The notes under the pieces are model-generated. The model had not been told where the DNA came from. It worked only from the letters and a program-made list of their open reading frames with translations, and searched no databases. Of a stretch of 35,462 nucleotides of DNA, positions 22,958 through 32,500 are shown piece after piece; the stretch's first letter is position 1, and every line of letters starts with the position of its first letter. Source of the DNA: Stenotrophomonas maltophilia (GTDB lineage: Bacteria > Pseudomonadota > Gammaproteobacteria > Xanthomonadales > Xanthomonadaceae); NCBI GenBank assembly GCA_002364755.1, contig DEZI01000007.1:18247-53708 (forward strand). Reading direction: 5' to 3'. Both the position numbers and the translations under genes were made by a program.

Positions 22958-24437
22958 GGAAATCCTGGTCAATGTGACCCCGCGCGAGACCCGTGTCGCG
23001 GTGATCGAAAACGGCATGCTGCAGGAGCTGCACATCGAACGCGGCTGGCGCCGCGGCGTGGTCGGCAACATCTACAAGGGCAAGGTGCAGCGGGTGATGC
23101 CCGGCATGCAGGCGGCCTTCGTCGAGGTCGGCCTGGAGCGCGCGGCGTTCCTGCATGCCAACGACGTGATCCGGCCGGCCCCGGTGGCCAGCGCCGATAC
23201 CGAGAACACCACCCTGCCGCCGCCGTCCAGCGTGCCCATCGTCGAGCTGCTGCGCGACGGCCAGGACATCGTGGTGCAGGTGGTGAAGGACCCGATCGGC
23301 ACCAAGGGCGCGCGCCTGACCACGCAGATCAGCATTCCCTCGCGCTACATGGTGCTGCTGCCGCAGTCCAAGGTGGTGGGCGTGTCGGCGCGCATCGAGG
23401 ATGAAGGCGAGCGCGCACGGCTGAAGGCACTGGTGACCGAACTGTCGGCCCAGCACGGCGGCTACGGCTACATCGTGCGCACCAATGCCGAAGGCCAGCC
23501 GGCCGAAGCCATCGCTGAAGACGTGGCCTACCTGTCGCGCGTCTGGAACGTGGTCGAGCGCCGCGGCCGCGAGGCGCCCTCGTGCAGCAACATCTATGAA
23601 GACCTGAGCCTGCCGCTGCGTTCGGTGCGCGACCTGATCCGCAAGGACGTGGACAAAGTTAAGGTCGACTCGAAGGAGACCTTCGCCCAGCTCCAGGCCT
23701 TCGTGGCCAAGTACATGCCTGTTCTGGCCGAGAAGCTGGAACTGTATTCGGGCGACCGGCCGATCTTCGACATGTTCGGCGTCGAGGACGAGATCGGTCG
23801 CGCGCTGGACAAGCAGGTGCCGCTGAAGTCCGGTGGCTACCTGGTCATCGACCAGACCGAGGCGATGACCACCATCGACGTGAACACCGGTTCGTTCGTC
23901 GGCCAGCGCAACCTGGAAGAAACCGTGTTCCGCACCAACCTGGAGGCCGCGCAGGCGGTGGCCAGGCAGCTGCGGCTGCGCAACCTGGGCGGCATCATCA
24001 TCATCGATTTCATCGACATGGATGATCCCGAGCACCGCCGCCAGGTGCTGCGCACGCTGGAGAAGGCCCTGGCCCGCGACCACGCCAAGACCACGGTGTA
24101 CGACTTCTCGCCGCTGGGCCTGGTCGAGATGACCCGCAAGCGCACGGTGGAAAGCCTGGAGCGGCAGCTGTCGGAAACCTGCCCGCAGTGCAGCGGGCGC
24201 GGCTCGATCAAGACCACCGAGACGGTGACCTACGAGATCTTCCGCGAGATCACCCGCGCCGTACGCCAGTTCGAGGCGGCGCGCCTGCTGGTGATCGCGT
24301 CGACCAAGGTGGTGGCGCGCATCACCGACGAGGAATCGGCGGCGGTGGCCGAGCTGGAGGAATTCCTCGGCAAGAGCATCCGCTTCCAGGCCGATGAGCA
24401 GTACCTGCAGGAGCAGTTCGATGTCGTTCTGCTCTGA
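22950..24437 (+). CDS. rng: Ribonuclease G
   Basis: This 495-residue endoribonuclease of the RNase E/G family matures the 5' end of 16S rRNA and trims some mRNAs. The N-terminal half has an S1 domain (GNIYKGKVQRVMPGMQAAFVEVG). The metal-binding catalytic aspartates are D310 (TTIDVNTGSF) and D353 (IIIIDFIDMDD), spaced 43 apart as in E. coli RNase G (D304/D347). CPQC at 411-414 within CPQCSGRGSIKT is the zinc-link. There is no long C-terminal scaffold, so it is RNase G and not RNase E. AGGGAGG lies 6 bp before ATG 22950, and translation is coupled to maf. Confidence 0.96.
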
Positions 24438-24467
24438 GCCGCGCGGACCGGGCGCCGGTCGAGGCCG

Positions 24468-27400
24468 ATGAGCGCGCCGCCGCGCCTGCGACTGCGAAGG
24501 ATCCGCCGTCATTTCGTTGCTGCCTGCGCGGTCGGCCTGGTCGTGCTTGCGCTGCTGGTGGGGACGCTCAGCCAGCTGCTGCCGCTGGCCGAGCGCCACC
24601 CCGAGGCGATCGCCGCGTGGCTGAGTGAGCGTGCCGGGCAACCGGTGCGTTTTGAACAACTGGACACCGCCTGGACCCGGCGCGGCCCGCTGCTGCAGCT
24701 CAAGGGCCTGCGCATCGGCGCGGGTCAGGGCCTGGCCATCGGCGAGGCCGAGGTGCTGGTGTCGATGTACAGCGGCCTGCTGCCGGGCCGTTCGCTGACC
24801 GAGCTGCGCCTGCGCGGCTTGGCCCTGGACCTGCAGCAGGGCAGTGACGGCCGCTGGTCGGTACGTGGCCTGCCGCAGTCCAGCAGCGGCGGTGATCCGC
24901 TGGATGCGCTGCGCCGGCTGGGCGAACTGCAGGTGATCGGTGGCCGCCTCGGCGTGCATGCGCCCGGCCTGGGTGTGGATGCCACGCTGCCGCGCATCGA
25001 CCTGCGCCTGCGCGTGGATGGCGACCGCCTGCGGGTGGGCGTGCGCGCCTGGGCACAGACCGACGCGCTGCCGCTGACCGCGGTGCTGGATCTGGACCGC
25101 CGCCACGGCAACGGCCAGGCTTGGCTGGGCGCGGATCCTGTCGACTTCAAAGCCTGGTCGCCGTTGCTGGCGGCCGGCGGCCTGCGCCTGCGCGAAGGCA
25201 AGGGCGAACTCAACCTGTGGCTGGTCCTGCGCGATTTCGCGCCGGTGGCCCTGACCACCGATTCTGACCTGCGCGAAGTCCGCATCGACGGCGCGCCTCT
25301 GCAGGGCGCGCCGCTACAGAGCACGACCACACCGGGCCTGCAGCTGCAGCGCGTGCAGGCGCGACTGCGCTGGCAGCGCCAGGGCGATGGCTGGGCGCTG
25401 CAGGTGCCACGCCTGCGCCTGCAGAACGGGCCGGACGAACAACAGCTCGATGGCCTGCAGGTGCAGGTGGGCAGGCAGCTGCGGATCAGCAGCGGGCCGG
25501 TGCAGGCCGGGACTGCGCTGCGCGCGCTGGCGCTGAGCGACCGCCTGGAGCCGGGCCTGCGCCGCTGGCTGTACCTGTCCAAGCCGCAGCTGGATGTGCA
25601 GTCGCTGCAGCTGCAGGGCGAGCGCGACGGCCCGTTGTGGGCGCAGGGTGAACTGCGGGCGCTGGGCTTTGCCAGCGTTGGCGATGCCCCGGGCGTGCGT
25701 GGCCTGGGCGGTCGTTTCGAAGGCGATGCCGATGGCTTCAGCCTGCAGCTGAAGCCCCAGCAGGAGCTGCAGTTCGACTGGCCGACCGGTTTCGGCGAGC
25801 GCCACGACCTGCACCTGGCCGGGCAGATCGTCGGCTGGCGTGACGAAGCCGGCGGCTGGCGCATCGGCACCCCGGCGATGCGCGTGGAAGGCACCAACTA
25901 TGCGGCCGACGTACGTGGCGGCGTCTGGTTGCAGGGCGACGGCACGCGCCCGTGGCTGCAGCTGGCGGCCAAGCTGGACGACGTGCCGATGACCGCGGCC
26001 AAGCGGTTCTGGATCCATTCCAGGATGAGCAAGGGCGCCACCGACTGGCTGGATGCGGCCTTGGTGGGCGGCCAGGTGCGCGGCGGGATCGGCCTGGTCA
26101 GCGGAGACCTGGACGATTGGCCGTTCGACCACAACGATGGCCGCTTCGAGGCCACCGGCCACATCAGCAACGGCGATATCCGCTTCCAGCACGACTGGCC
26201 GCTGATGGGCCAGGTCGACGCCGATATCGCTTTCATCGGGCCGGGCTTCCACATGCAGGGCCGCGGTGATCTGGCCGGCGTGGCGGTGCAGAAGTTCGAG
26301 GCCGGCATCGAAGATTTCGGCCACGCGCCGCTGTACGTGCGTGCCGACAGCCAGAGCGAGGCGGGGCGCCTGCTGGCGATGCTGCGGCAGAGTGGCCTGC
26401 ACAAGGACTACGGCGACACGCTCGACAACCTGGTCGCCAGCGGCCCGGCCAACGTGCACTTCGACCTGCTCCAGCCGCTGCACCGCGATGAAGGCGGCGG
26501 GCACCTGCAGGGCAGGGTGGACCTGGCCGGTGTGAAGCTGGTGGACAAGCGCTTCGATCTGGAATTCGACGCCATGCAGGGCCAGGCCCACTACGGCAGC
26601 GGTGGCTTTGCCGCCGAGGAGCTGGCCGTGCGCCACCTCGGCCAGGACGGCCGCCTGAGCCTGCGTGCCGGCGGCTATGTGCGCAACCCGGCGCTGGCCT
26701 TTGAATCGGAACTGGCAGCACGCCTGGATGCCAAGGTGCTGATCGACCGCGCGCCGGAAATGGCCTGGCTGAAGCCCTATCTGGAGGGCACCTCGGCCTG
26801 GACCGTCGCCGTCAACCTGCCCAAGGTGGCGCCCGGTGCGCCGGCCCCGCCCAGTGAGCTGCGCCTGCATTCGGACCTGGTGGGGACCCGCCTGGACCTG
26901 CCGGCGCCGCTGGACAAGCCGGCCGCCGATGCGCTGGCGACCACCGTATCGGCACAGCTGCCGATGGGCGACGGCCGCATCGACGTGGCGTTCGGCCAGC
27001 GCCTGGCCCTGGCCGCGCGCACCCACAACAGCCAGACCGGCGTGCAGGTCACGATGGGCAGCGACCGCGTTGACCGCGACCCGCCGCCCAGCGGGCTGGC
27101 CATCAACGGCCGCAGCCCGACCCTGGATGCGCTGGAATGGATCGGCCTTGCCCGTGGCGCCGGTGGCGATGGCGATCCCATGCCGCTGCGCGCGGTGGAC
27201 GTGCAGGTCGGCAGGCTGATGCTGATCGGCGGCATCTTCGAACAGACGCGGCTGCAGCTGCGGCCGGGCGCGCAGGCGCTGGACGTGCGCCTGGACGGCC
27301 CTTCGCTGGCCGGCCACCTGAGCGTGCCCAATGCCGATGGCGGCACCATCAGCGGCCAGCTCGACCGCGTGCACTGGCAGTCACCGCCGGCCGCGCCAGG

Positions 27401-28352
27401 CGTCGACACCGCTGTGGCCGCGACGCGGCCGCAGACCGGTGCCGATGACATGGACCCTGCCAAGCTGCCGCCGTTCGCCCTGCACATCGCCGACCTGAAC
27501 TTCGGCAAGGTGATGCTGGGCCAGGCGGTGCTGCGCACGCGCCCGCTGGGCAACGGCCTGAGCGTGGACGAGCTGCGCTTCCGTGCCCCGGAGCAGGAGA
27601 TCGACATCACCGGCCGCTGGCTGGGCAAGGGCGCCGGCGCGCGCACCGAACTGACCGTCAAGGTGCGCAGCGAAGATCTGGGCGGGCTGATGCAGAACCT
27701 CGACTACGCTGGCCAGCTGCGCGGCGGCTCCGGCCAGGCGCAGCTGCAGGCGGCCTGGGCGGGCGGGCCGTCGGATTTCCAGCTGGGCAACCTGCAGGGC
27801 ACGCTCGACATCGATGCGCGCAACGGCCAGCTGCTGGAACTGGACCCCGGCGCGGGCCGCGTGCTCGGCCTGCTCAGCGTGGCCCAGCTGCCGCGTCGCC
27901 TGATGTTCGATTTCCGCGATTTCTTCTCCAAGGGCTTCGCCTTCAACCATATCGAAGGCGGCATGCAGTTCGGCGATGGCATGGCGCGCACCGACAAGGT
28001 GCTGATCGAAGGCCCGGCGGCCAACATCACCATCCGTGGCCAGACCGACCTGCGCCAGCAGCAGTTCGACCAGACCATCGACGTCAATCCGCGTGCAGGC
28101 AACCTGCTGACCGTGGTCGGCGCGGTGGCCGGCGGGCCGGTGGGCGCGGCGCTGGGTGCGGCCACCAATGCGGTATTGTCAAAGCCACTCGGCGAGATCG
28201 GCGCCCGGACCTACCGGGTGACCGGCCCCTGGAAGGAGCCGAAGGTGGAGGTGATCGAGCGCAGCCGTGACCGGACCCCGGCGCCGCCCCGCGCGCCTGC
28301 ACCGGCCCCGTCCGTGCCGCCGACCGTCACCGACCCGCCGCGCCCGCGTTGA
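24468..28352 (+). CDS. yhdP: YhdP, AsmA-like envelope lipid-transport protein
   Basis: This 1294-residue protein (E. coli YhdP has 1266) has one N-terminal membrane anchor at about residues 17-37 (AVGLVVLALLVGTLSQLLPL) and a very long periplasmic beta-groove. In E. coli YhdP acts with TamB and YdbH in carrying phospholipids to the outer membrane. Family marks are the start of the AsmA-like domain (ERHPEAIAAWLSERAGQPVRFEQLDTAW), RFWIHSRMSKGATDWLDAALVGGQVRGG, and the AsmA-like C-terminal region with LGLLSVAQLPRRLMFDFRDFFSKGF and GPVGAALGAATNAVL. The end is a Pro/Ala-rich tail after VEVIERS. GAGG lies before the ATG, 30 bp after rng. The frame is unbroken. Confidence 0.93.
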   Translation: MSAPPRLRLRRIRRHFVAACAVGLVVLALLVGTLSQLLPLAERHPEAIAAWLSERAGQPVRFEQLDTAWTRRGPLLQLKGLRIGAGQGLAIGEAEVLVSMYSGLLPGRSLTELRLRGLALDLQQGSDGRWSVRGLPQSSSGGDPLDALRRLGELQVIGGRLGVHAPGLGVDATLPRIDLRLRVDGDRLRVGVRAWAQTDALPLTAVLDLDRRHGNGQAWLGADPVDFKAWSPLLAAGGLRLREGKGELNLWLVLRDFAPVALTTDSDLREVRIDGAPLQGAPLQSTTTPGLQLQRVQARLRWQRQGDGWALQVPRLRLQNGPDEQQLDGLQVQVGRQLRISSGPVQAGTALRALALSDRLEPGLRRWLYLSKPQLDVQSLQLQGERDGPLWAQGELRALGFASVGDAPGVRGLGGRFEGDADGFSLQLKPQQELQFDWPTGFGERHDLHLAGQIVGWRDEAGGWRIGTPAMRVEGTNYAADVRGGVWLQGDGTRPWLQLAAKLDDVPMTAAKRFWIHSRMSKGATDWLDAALVGGQVRGGIGLVSGDLDDWPFDHNDGRFEATGHISNGDIRFQHDWPLMGQVDADIAFIGPGFHMQGRGDLAGVAVQKFEAGIEDFGHAPLYVRADSQSEAGRLLAMLRQSGLHKDYGDTLDNLVASGPANVHFDLLQPLHRDEGGGHLQGRVDLAGVKLVDKRFDLEFDAMQGQAHYGSGGFAAEELAVRHLGQDGRLSLRAGGYVRNPALAFESELAARLDAKVLIDRAPEMAWLKPYLEGTSAWTVAVNLPKVAPGAPAPPSELRLHSDLVGTRLDLPAPLDKPAADALATTVSAQLPMGDGRIDVAFGQRLALAARTHNSQTGVQVTMGSDRVDRDPPPSGLAINGRSPTLDALEWIGLARGAGGDGDPMPLRAVDVQVGRLMLIGGIFEQTRLQLRPGAQALDVRLDGPSLAGHLSVPNADGGTISGQLDRVHWQSPPAAPGVDTAVAATRPQTGADDMDPAKLPPFALHIADLNFGKVMLGQAVLRTRPLGNGLSVDELRFRAPEQEIDITGRWLGKGAGARTELTVKVRSEDLGGLMQNLDYAGQLRGGSGQAQLQAAWAGGPSDFQLGNLQGTLDIDARNGQLLELDPGAGRVLGLLSVAQLPRRLMFDFRDFFSKGFAFNHIEGGMQFGDGMARTDKVLIEGPAANITIRGQTDLRQQQFDQTIDVNPRAGNLLTVVGAVAGGPVGAALGAATNAVLSKPLGEIGARTYRVTGPWKEPKVEVIERSRDRTPAPPRAPAPAPSVPPTVTDPPRPR

Positions 28353-28416
28353 GCGTCGCGGCCCCTGTTCATCCGGCGGCCTTGCCTGGCCGCCTCCAGA
28401 CCCCCAGATCGAGACA

Positions 28417-29862
28417 ATGACTGATAACGCACTGACGCTTGCCCAGGACCGCCTGCTGCGCCCCGGTGGCCTGGATACCGCCGGCCTGGAGCGCACCTTC
28501 GGCCAGCTGCTCGGCCCCGGCGTGGACTTCGGCGACCTGTATTTCCAGCACGCACGGCGCGAAAGCTGGAGCGTGGAGGACGGCATCGTCAAGGACGGCG
28601 CCCACTCCATCGAGCAGGGCGTGGGCGTGCGCGCCATCGCCGGCGAGAAGACCGGCTTCGCCTATTCCGATGACATCCATGCCGACGCGCTGCTGACCGC
28701 CGCGCAGTCGGCCCGCGCGATCTCGCGCGAAGGCGGCGCCCAGGCCGGGCGTTCGCTGCTGCGCGGCAACGCGCGCGCGCTGTACCCGACCCTGGACCCG
28801 ATCGACAGCCTGGGCAACGAGGCCAAGGTCGAGGTCCTCAAGCGCCTGGACGGTTACCTGCGTGCCGCCGACCCGCGCGTGAAGCAGGTGATGGTGAGCC
28901 TGTCCGGGGGCGTGGACACCGTGCTGGTGGCCCGCACCGACGGCGTGCTGGGCGCCGACGTGCGCCCGCTGGTGCGGCTGAACGTGCAGGTGATCGTCGA
29001 GCAGAACGGCCGTCGTGAATCGGGCTATGCCGGCGGCGGTGGCCGCTATGGCTATGCCGAACTGTTCGCCGATGGCCGTCCCGAAGCCTTCGCCCGCGAG
29101 GCCCTGCGCCAAGCGCTGGTGAACCTCGAAGCCGTACCGGCTCCGGCCGGCGTGATGCCGGTGGTGCTCGGCCCGGGCTGGCCCGGCGTGCTGCTGCATG
29201 AAGCCGTTGGCCATGGCCTGGAAGGCGACTTCAACCGAAAGGGCACCAGCGTCTACGCCGGCCGCATCGGCGAACGCGTGGCCGCCCCGGGCGTGACCAT
29301 CGTCGACGACGGCACCCTGGACGGGCGCCGCGGTTCGCTCAACATCGATGACGAGGGCCACCCGAGCCAGTGCACTACGCTGATCGAGGACGGCATCCTG
29401 GTCGGCTACATGCAGGACAGCCTCAATGCCCGCCTGATGGGCGTGGCGCCGACCGGCAACGGGCGTCGCGAGTCGTTCGCGCACCTGACCATGCCGCGCA
29501 TGACCAACACCTACATGCGCGCCGGCGAGCACGATCCGCAGGAAATGATCCGCTCGGTGAAGAAGGGCCTGTATGCGGTCAACTTCGGTGGCGGCCAGGT
29601 CGACATCACCAGCGGCAAGTACGTGTTCTCGGCCACCGAGGCCTACCTGATCGAGGATGGCCGGATCACCGCGCCGGTGAAGGGCGCGACCCTGATCGGC
29701 AACGGCCCGGAAACCATGCAGAAGGTGCGCATGGTCGGCAACGACCTGGCCCTGGACGAGGGTGTCGGCATCTGCGGCAAGGATGGCCAGAGCGTGCCGG
29801 TGGGCGTGGGCCAGCCCTCGCTGCTGATCGAAGGCATCACCGTCGGCGGTACCCAGGCCTGA
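28417..29862 (+). CDS. tldD: Metalloprotease TldD
   Basis: This 481-residue protein is the catalytic half of the TldD/PmbA (TldE) heterodimer, which degrades unfolded or modified peptides, matures microcin B17 and processes the CcdA antitoxin in E. coli. The HExxxH zinc motif is HEAVGH, H261-H266, in GVLLHEAVGHGLEGDF. Other marks are FGDLYFQHARRESWSVEDGIVK, VGVRAIAGEKTGFAYSD, and the C-terminal GQVDITSGKYVFSATEAYLIEDG and GICGKDGQSVPVGVGQP. ATG 28417 is used; the frame is open upstream but Arg/Pro-rich and off-family. It follows yhdP by 64 bp, and its partner pmbA lies 0.7 kb downstream beyond darP. Confidence 0.96.
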   Translation: MTDNALTLAQDRLLRPGGLDTAGLERTFGQLLGPGVDFGDLYFQHARRESWSVEDGIVKDGAHSIEQGVGVRAIAGEKTGFAYSDDIHADALLTAAQSARAISREGGAQAGRSLLRGNARALYPTLDPIDSLGNEAKVEVLKRLDGYLRAADPRVKQVMVSLSGGVDTVLVARTDGVLGADVRPLVRLNVQVIVEQNGRRESGYAGGGGRYGYAELFADGRPEAFAREALRQALVNLEAVPAPAGVMPVVLGPGWPGVLLHEAVGHGLEGDFNRKGTSVYAGRIGERVAAPGVTIVDDGTLDGRRGSLNIDDEGHPSQCTTLIEDGILVGYMQDSLNARLMGVAPTGNGRRESFAHLTMPRMTNTYMRAGEHDPQEMIRSVKKGLYAVNFGGGQVDITSGKYVFSATEAYLIEDGRITAPVKGATLIGNGPETMQKVRMVGNDLALDEGVGICGKDGQSVPVGVGQPSLLIEGITVGGTQA

Positions 29863-29903
29863 GCCGGGCGATGGCCAGCGCCACCGCCCGGGCCGGCGGG
29901 GAC

Positions 29904-30491
29904 TCAGTCCTCGTCGGCTTCGTCGGTCTCGACGTCGTCGGCCTCATCGGCCGAGGCCTTCAGGCCCAGCGCCGCCGGCAGCATCAGCGTACGCAGCACC
30001 TGGAAGATCTCGCGGTAGGCGCGCGGCGGCTTGTTCTTGGCCTTTTCGGCCTGGGCGTTGCGCACCAGCGTACGCAGCTGCTGGCGGTCGGCCTGCGGGT
30101 ACTCGTCGAGCAGGGCGCCCAGCGCTTTGTCGCCGTCGGCCAGCAGGCGCTCGCGCCAATCCTCGGCGCGGTGCATCATCGCCACTTCGCGGCGGCCGGT
30201 TTCGCTGTTGGCGTCCAGCGCGTCGCGGATCGCGTCCAGCGTGGTGTCTTCCTCGCGGCGCATGTGCTTGGCCAGGAACGCCAGCTGGCGCTTGTGGGCG
30301 ATGTGGGCGGTGATCCGCTTGCACTCGGCGATATGCGGCAGCAGGTCTTCCGGCACCGGCAGGCGCGCCAGCTGGGCCGGGGTCAGCGACACCAGCTTCT
30401 CGCCCAAGGCCAGGACATCGAGCGCGTCGCGCCGGTTCTGGCTGCGGCTCTTGTCGTGGAATTCACCGGTTTCTTCGTCGCGTCCGCGCAT
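29904..30491 (-). CDS. darP: Ribosome biogenesis factor DarP (YjgA)
   Basis: This 195-residue protein binds late 50S precursors and helps mature the peptidyl-transferase centre. It matches YjgA/DarP: the N-terminal DDKSR-type polar region with SRSQNRRDALDVLALGEKLV, LPVPEDLLPHIAECKRITAHIAHKRQLAFLAKHMR, and the C-terminal AYREIFQVLRTL. The tail is highly acidic (ADEADDVETDEADED). It is convergent with tldD (41 bp gap) and divergent from pmbA, as in E. coli, where darP and pmbA are also divergent neighbours. A terminator-like hairpin with a T-run lies 18 bp before its ATG, which is unusual for a gene leader. Confidence 0.95.
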   Translation of the reverse strand: MRGRDEETGEFHDKSRSQNRRDALDVLALGEKLVSLTPAQLARLPVPEDLLPHIAECKRITAHIAHKRQLAFLAKHMRREEDTTLDAIRDALDANSETGRREVAMMHRAEDWRERLLADGDKALGALLDEYPQADRQQLRTLVRNAQAEKAKNKPPRAYREIFQVLRTLMLPAALGLKASADEADDVETDEADED

Positions 30492-30508
30492 CGTCCATAC
30501 CTGATTTC

Positions 30509-30536
30509 AAAAAAGTCGCCCGGCGTGATGCCGGGC
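30509..30536 (-). terminator. Terminator-like structure in the darP leader
   Basis: On the minus strand GCCCGGC, a 5-nt loop and GCCGGGC (7 bp) are followed by GAC and six Ts ending 18 bp before the darP ATG. It could be an attenuator, or a block against antisense transcription from pmbA, leaving darP with a very short leader. Confidence 0.5.
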
Positions 30537-30558
30537 CCAACCCGCACAGGATAAAGCA

Positions 30559-31926
30559 TTGAACGTGATCGCCCCTGAAGTGGCCGTCGGCGACGACAGT
30601 CCGGCCCGTCTGGAACGCCTGGCCGACCTTTCCCAGCAGCTGCTGGAGCGCGCCCGCGCGCTGGGCGCCAGCCAGGCCGAAGTGAGCTGCAGCGAAGACC
30701 GCGGGATGGAAGTGAACGTCCGTCTCGGCGAGGTCGAGACCGTGCAGTCCACCCGCGACCGCGGCATCGCCCTGACCGTCTATTTCGGCCAGCGCAAGGG
30801 CAGCGCCAGCACCGCCGACCTGAACGAGGCGAGCCTGGCGGCCACCGTCGAGCAGGCCTGCGCGATCGCCCGCCACACCGAGGACGACCCGGCTGCCGGC
30901 CTGGCCGACGCGGCGCTGATGGCCCGCGACTTTCCCGACCTGGACAGCTGGCACCCCTGGGCGCTGCAGGCCGACGAGGCGGTGGACCTTGCCCTGGCCT
31001 GCGAAGCGGCCGGCCGCGAGGCCGACCCGCGGATCAGCAATTCCGACGGCGCCTCGGTGTCGAGCATGCAGAGCGTCTCGGTCTACGCCAATTCGCACGG
31101 CTTCATCGGCCGCGAGCGCGGCACCCACCATTCGGTCGGCTGCGCCCTGATCGCCGGCAGCGGCGACGGCATGCAGCGCGACGGCTGGTACACCGGCGGC
31201 CTGGCCCGCGAGGACCTCGAGGCGGCCGACCACGTGGGTCGCCGCGCCGCCGAGCGCACCGTCTTCCGCCTGCAGCCGCGTTCGTTGCCGACCGGCAGCA
31301 TGCCGGTGCTGTTCGCCCCGGAAGTGGCGCGCAGCCTGGTCGGCCACCTGCTGTCGGCGGTGTCCGGCGGTGCCCTGTACCGCCAGGCCAGCTTCCTGCT
31401 GGACAGCGTCGGACAGCAGCTGTTCCCGGACTGGATGCAGATCGAGGAGCTGCCGCACCTGCGCCGCGGCCTGCGCTCGGCGGCCTTCGACGGCGACGGC
31501 GTGGCCACCCGGGCGTCGGCCCTGGTCCGCGACGGCGTTCTGCAGCGCTACGTGCTGGGCAGCTATTCGGCGCGCAAGCTGGGCCTGCAGACCACCGCCA
31601 ATGCCGGCGGCGTGCACAACCTGCAGCTGGCGGCCAACGCCGCTTCGCTGCAGGACATCGCCCGGCAGATGGGCCAGGGCCTGCTGGTGACCGAGCTGAT
31701 GGGGCAGGGCGTGAACGGGGTGACCGGCGATTATTCGCGGGGCGCCGGGGGCTTCAAGGTCGAGAACGGCGAGATCCAGTACCCGGTCGACGGCATCACC
31801 ATCGCCGGCAACCTGCGGGAGATGTTTGCCGCCATCGAAGCGGTAGGCAGCGACGTCGACCCGCGCTCACACATCCGCACCGGCTCGATCCTGGTCGGGC
31901 GGATGACCATCGCCGGTAATGATTGA
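30559..31926 (+). CDS. pmbA: PmbA/TldE metalloprotease subunit
   Basis: This 455-residue protein is the partner of TldD. It shares the fold but lacks the HExxxH motif, as expected. Marks are LGASQAEVSCSEDRGMEVNVRLGEVETVQSTRDRGIALTVYFG, GGFIGRERG-like HGFIGRERGTHHSVGCALIAG, QPRSLPTGSMPVLF and FKVENGEIQYPVDGITIAGNLREMF. The start is TTG at 30559 because AGGAT lies 7 bases upstream; GTG at 30565 is the alternative. It is transcribed separately from tldD. The TTG start may hold PmbA output down to match TldD. Confidence 0.94.
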   Translation: MNVIAPEVAVGDDSPARLERLADLSQQLLERARALGASQAEVSCSEDRGMEVNVRLGEVETVQSTRDRGIALTVYFGQRKGSASTADLNEASLAATVEQACAIARHTEDDPAAGLADAALMARDFPDLDSWHPWALQADEAVDLALACEAAGREADPRISNSDGASVSSMQSVSVYANSHGFIGRERGTHHSVGCALIAGSGDGMQRDGWYTGGLAREDLEAADHVGRRAAERTVFRLQPRSLPTGSMPVLFAPEVARSLVGHLLSAVSGGALYRQASFLLDSVGQQLFPDWMQIEELPHLRRGLRSAAFDGDGVATRASALVRDGVLQRYVLGSYSARKLGLQTTANAGGVHNLQLAANAASLQDIARQMGQGLLVTELMGQGVNGVTGDYSRGAGGFKVENGEIQYPVDGITIAGNLREMFAAIEAVGSDVDPRSHIRTGSILVGRMTIAGND

Positions 31927-31951
31927 TGCCATTGATGGCGTAAGCTATGCG
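31923..31951 (+). promoter_or_regulatory. Candidate promoter for the DUF4870 gene
   Basis: TTGATG (31923-31928) overlaps the pmbA stop and is spaced 17 bp from TATGCG (31946-31951). A GACCGGC/GCCGGTC hairpin at 31962-31980 would lie in the leader before AAGGAG and GTG 32014. Confidence 0.45.
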
Positions 31952-32013
31952 CGCCTGACGCGACCGGCCTGCCGCCGGTCGGTCAAGACCACCCAAAAAC
32001 AAGGAGTTTTGTC

Positions 32014-32376
32014 GTGAGCGATTTCGAAAACGTGCCGGCCGCCTCGAGCGTGCCGAGCGACCAGCGCACCATGGCGCTGGCAGCGCACCTGCTGGGCATC
32101 TTCACCGGTTTCATCGGTGCCCTGATCATCTGGCTCATCAACAAGGATGACGCCGGCAAGGGCTTCGTCACCGACCAGTCCAAGGAAGCGCTGAACTTCC
32201 AGATCACCGTAGCCATCGCGGTGCTGGTCTGCGTGGTCCTCAGCTTCGTCATCATCGGTGCCATCCTGATGCCGATCGTCTACGTGGCCAATCTGGTCCT
32301 GTGCATCATCGCGGCAGTGAAATCCAACAACGGCGAAACCTACCGTTATCCGTTCACCCTGCGCCTGATCAAGTAA
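32014..32376 (+). CDS. DUF4870 small membrane protein (Tic20-like fold)
   Basis: This 120-residue protein has three to four predicted membrane helices. The DUF4870 pattern is clear: RTMALAAHLLGIFTGFIGALIIWLINKDD, then FVTDQSKEALNFQITVAIAVLVC, a third helix in FVIIGAILMPIVYVANLVLCII and an end KSNNGETYRYPFTLRLIK. The family is related to Tic20 and its bacterial function is not known. AAGGAG lies 7 bp before the GTG start. It has its own promoter candidate and terminator, so it is likely a separate unit, placed tail to tail with ispA. Confidence 0.9.
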   Translation: MSDFENVPAASSVPSDQRTMALAAHLLGIFTGFIGALIIWLINKDDAGKGFVTDQSKEALNFQITVAIAVLVCVVLSFVIIGAILMPIVYVANLVLCIIAAVKSNNGETYRYPFTLRLIK

Positions 32377-32405
32377 GCGGCAACGATCAACGACGCAGAA
32401 AGAAG

Positions 32406-32427
32406 CGCCCGGCAATGCCGGGCGTTT
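32406..32427 (+). terminator. Terminator of the DUF4870 gene
   Basis: CGCCCGGC and GCCGGGCG flank AAT and are followed by TTT; AAAGAAG lies to the left. It is nearly symmetric and may serve ispA from the other side too. Confidence 0.7.
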
Positions 32428-32445
32428 CCATTTGGGGCGCGTTCG

Positions 32446-32473
32446 GTAGCGCCGGGCCATGCCCGGCGAGCGC
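32446..32473 (+). repeat. GTAG hairpin repeat (SMAG-like) between DUF4870 gene and ispA
   Basis: GTAG, CGCCGGGC, a CAT loop and GCCCGGCG, then AGCGC. It shares its design with the copies at 21310-21477 and lies just beyond the ispA stop (32501). Confidence 0.75.
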
Positions 32474-32500
32474 GCCGCGCGGTTGCGTCAGCGATTGCGC

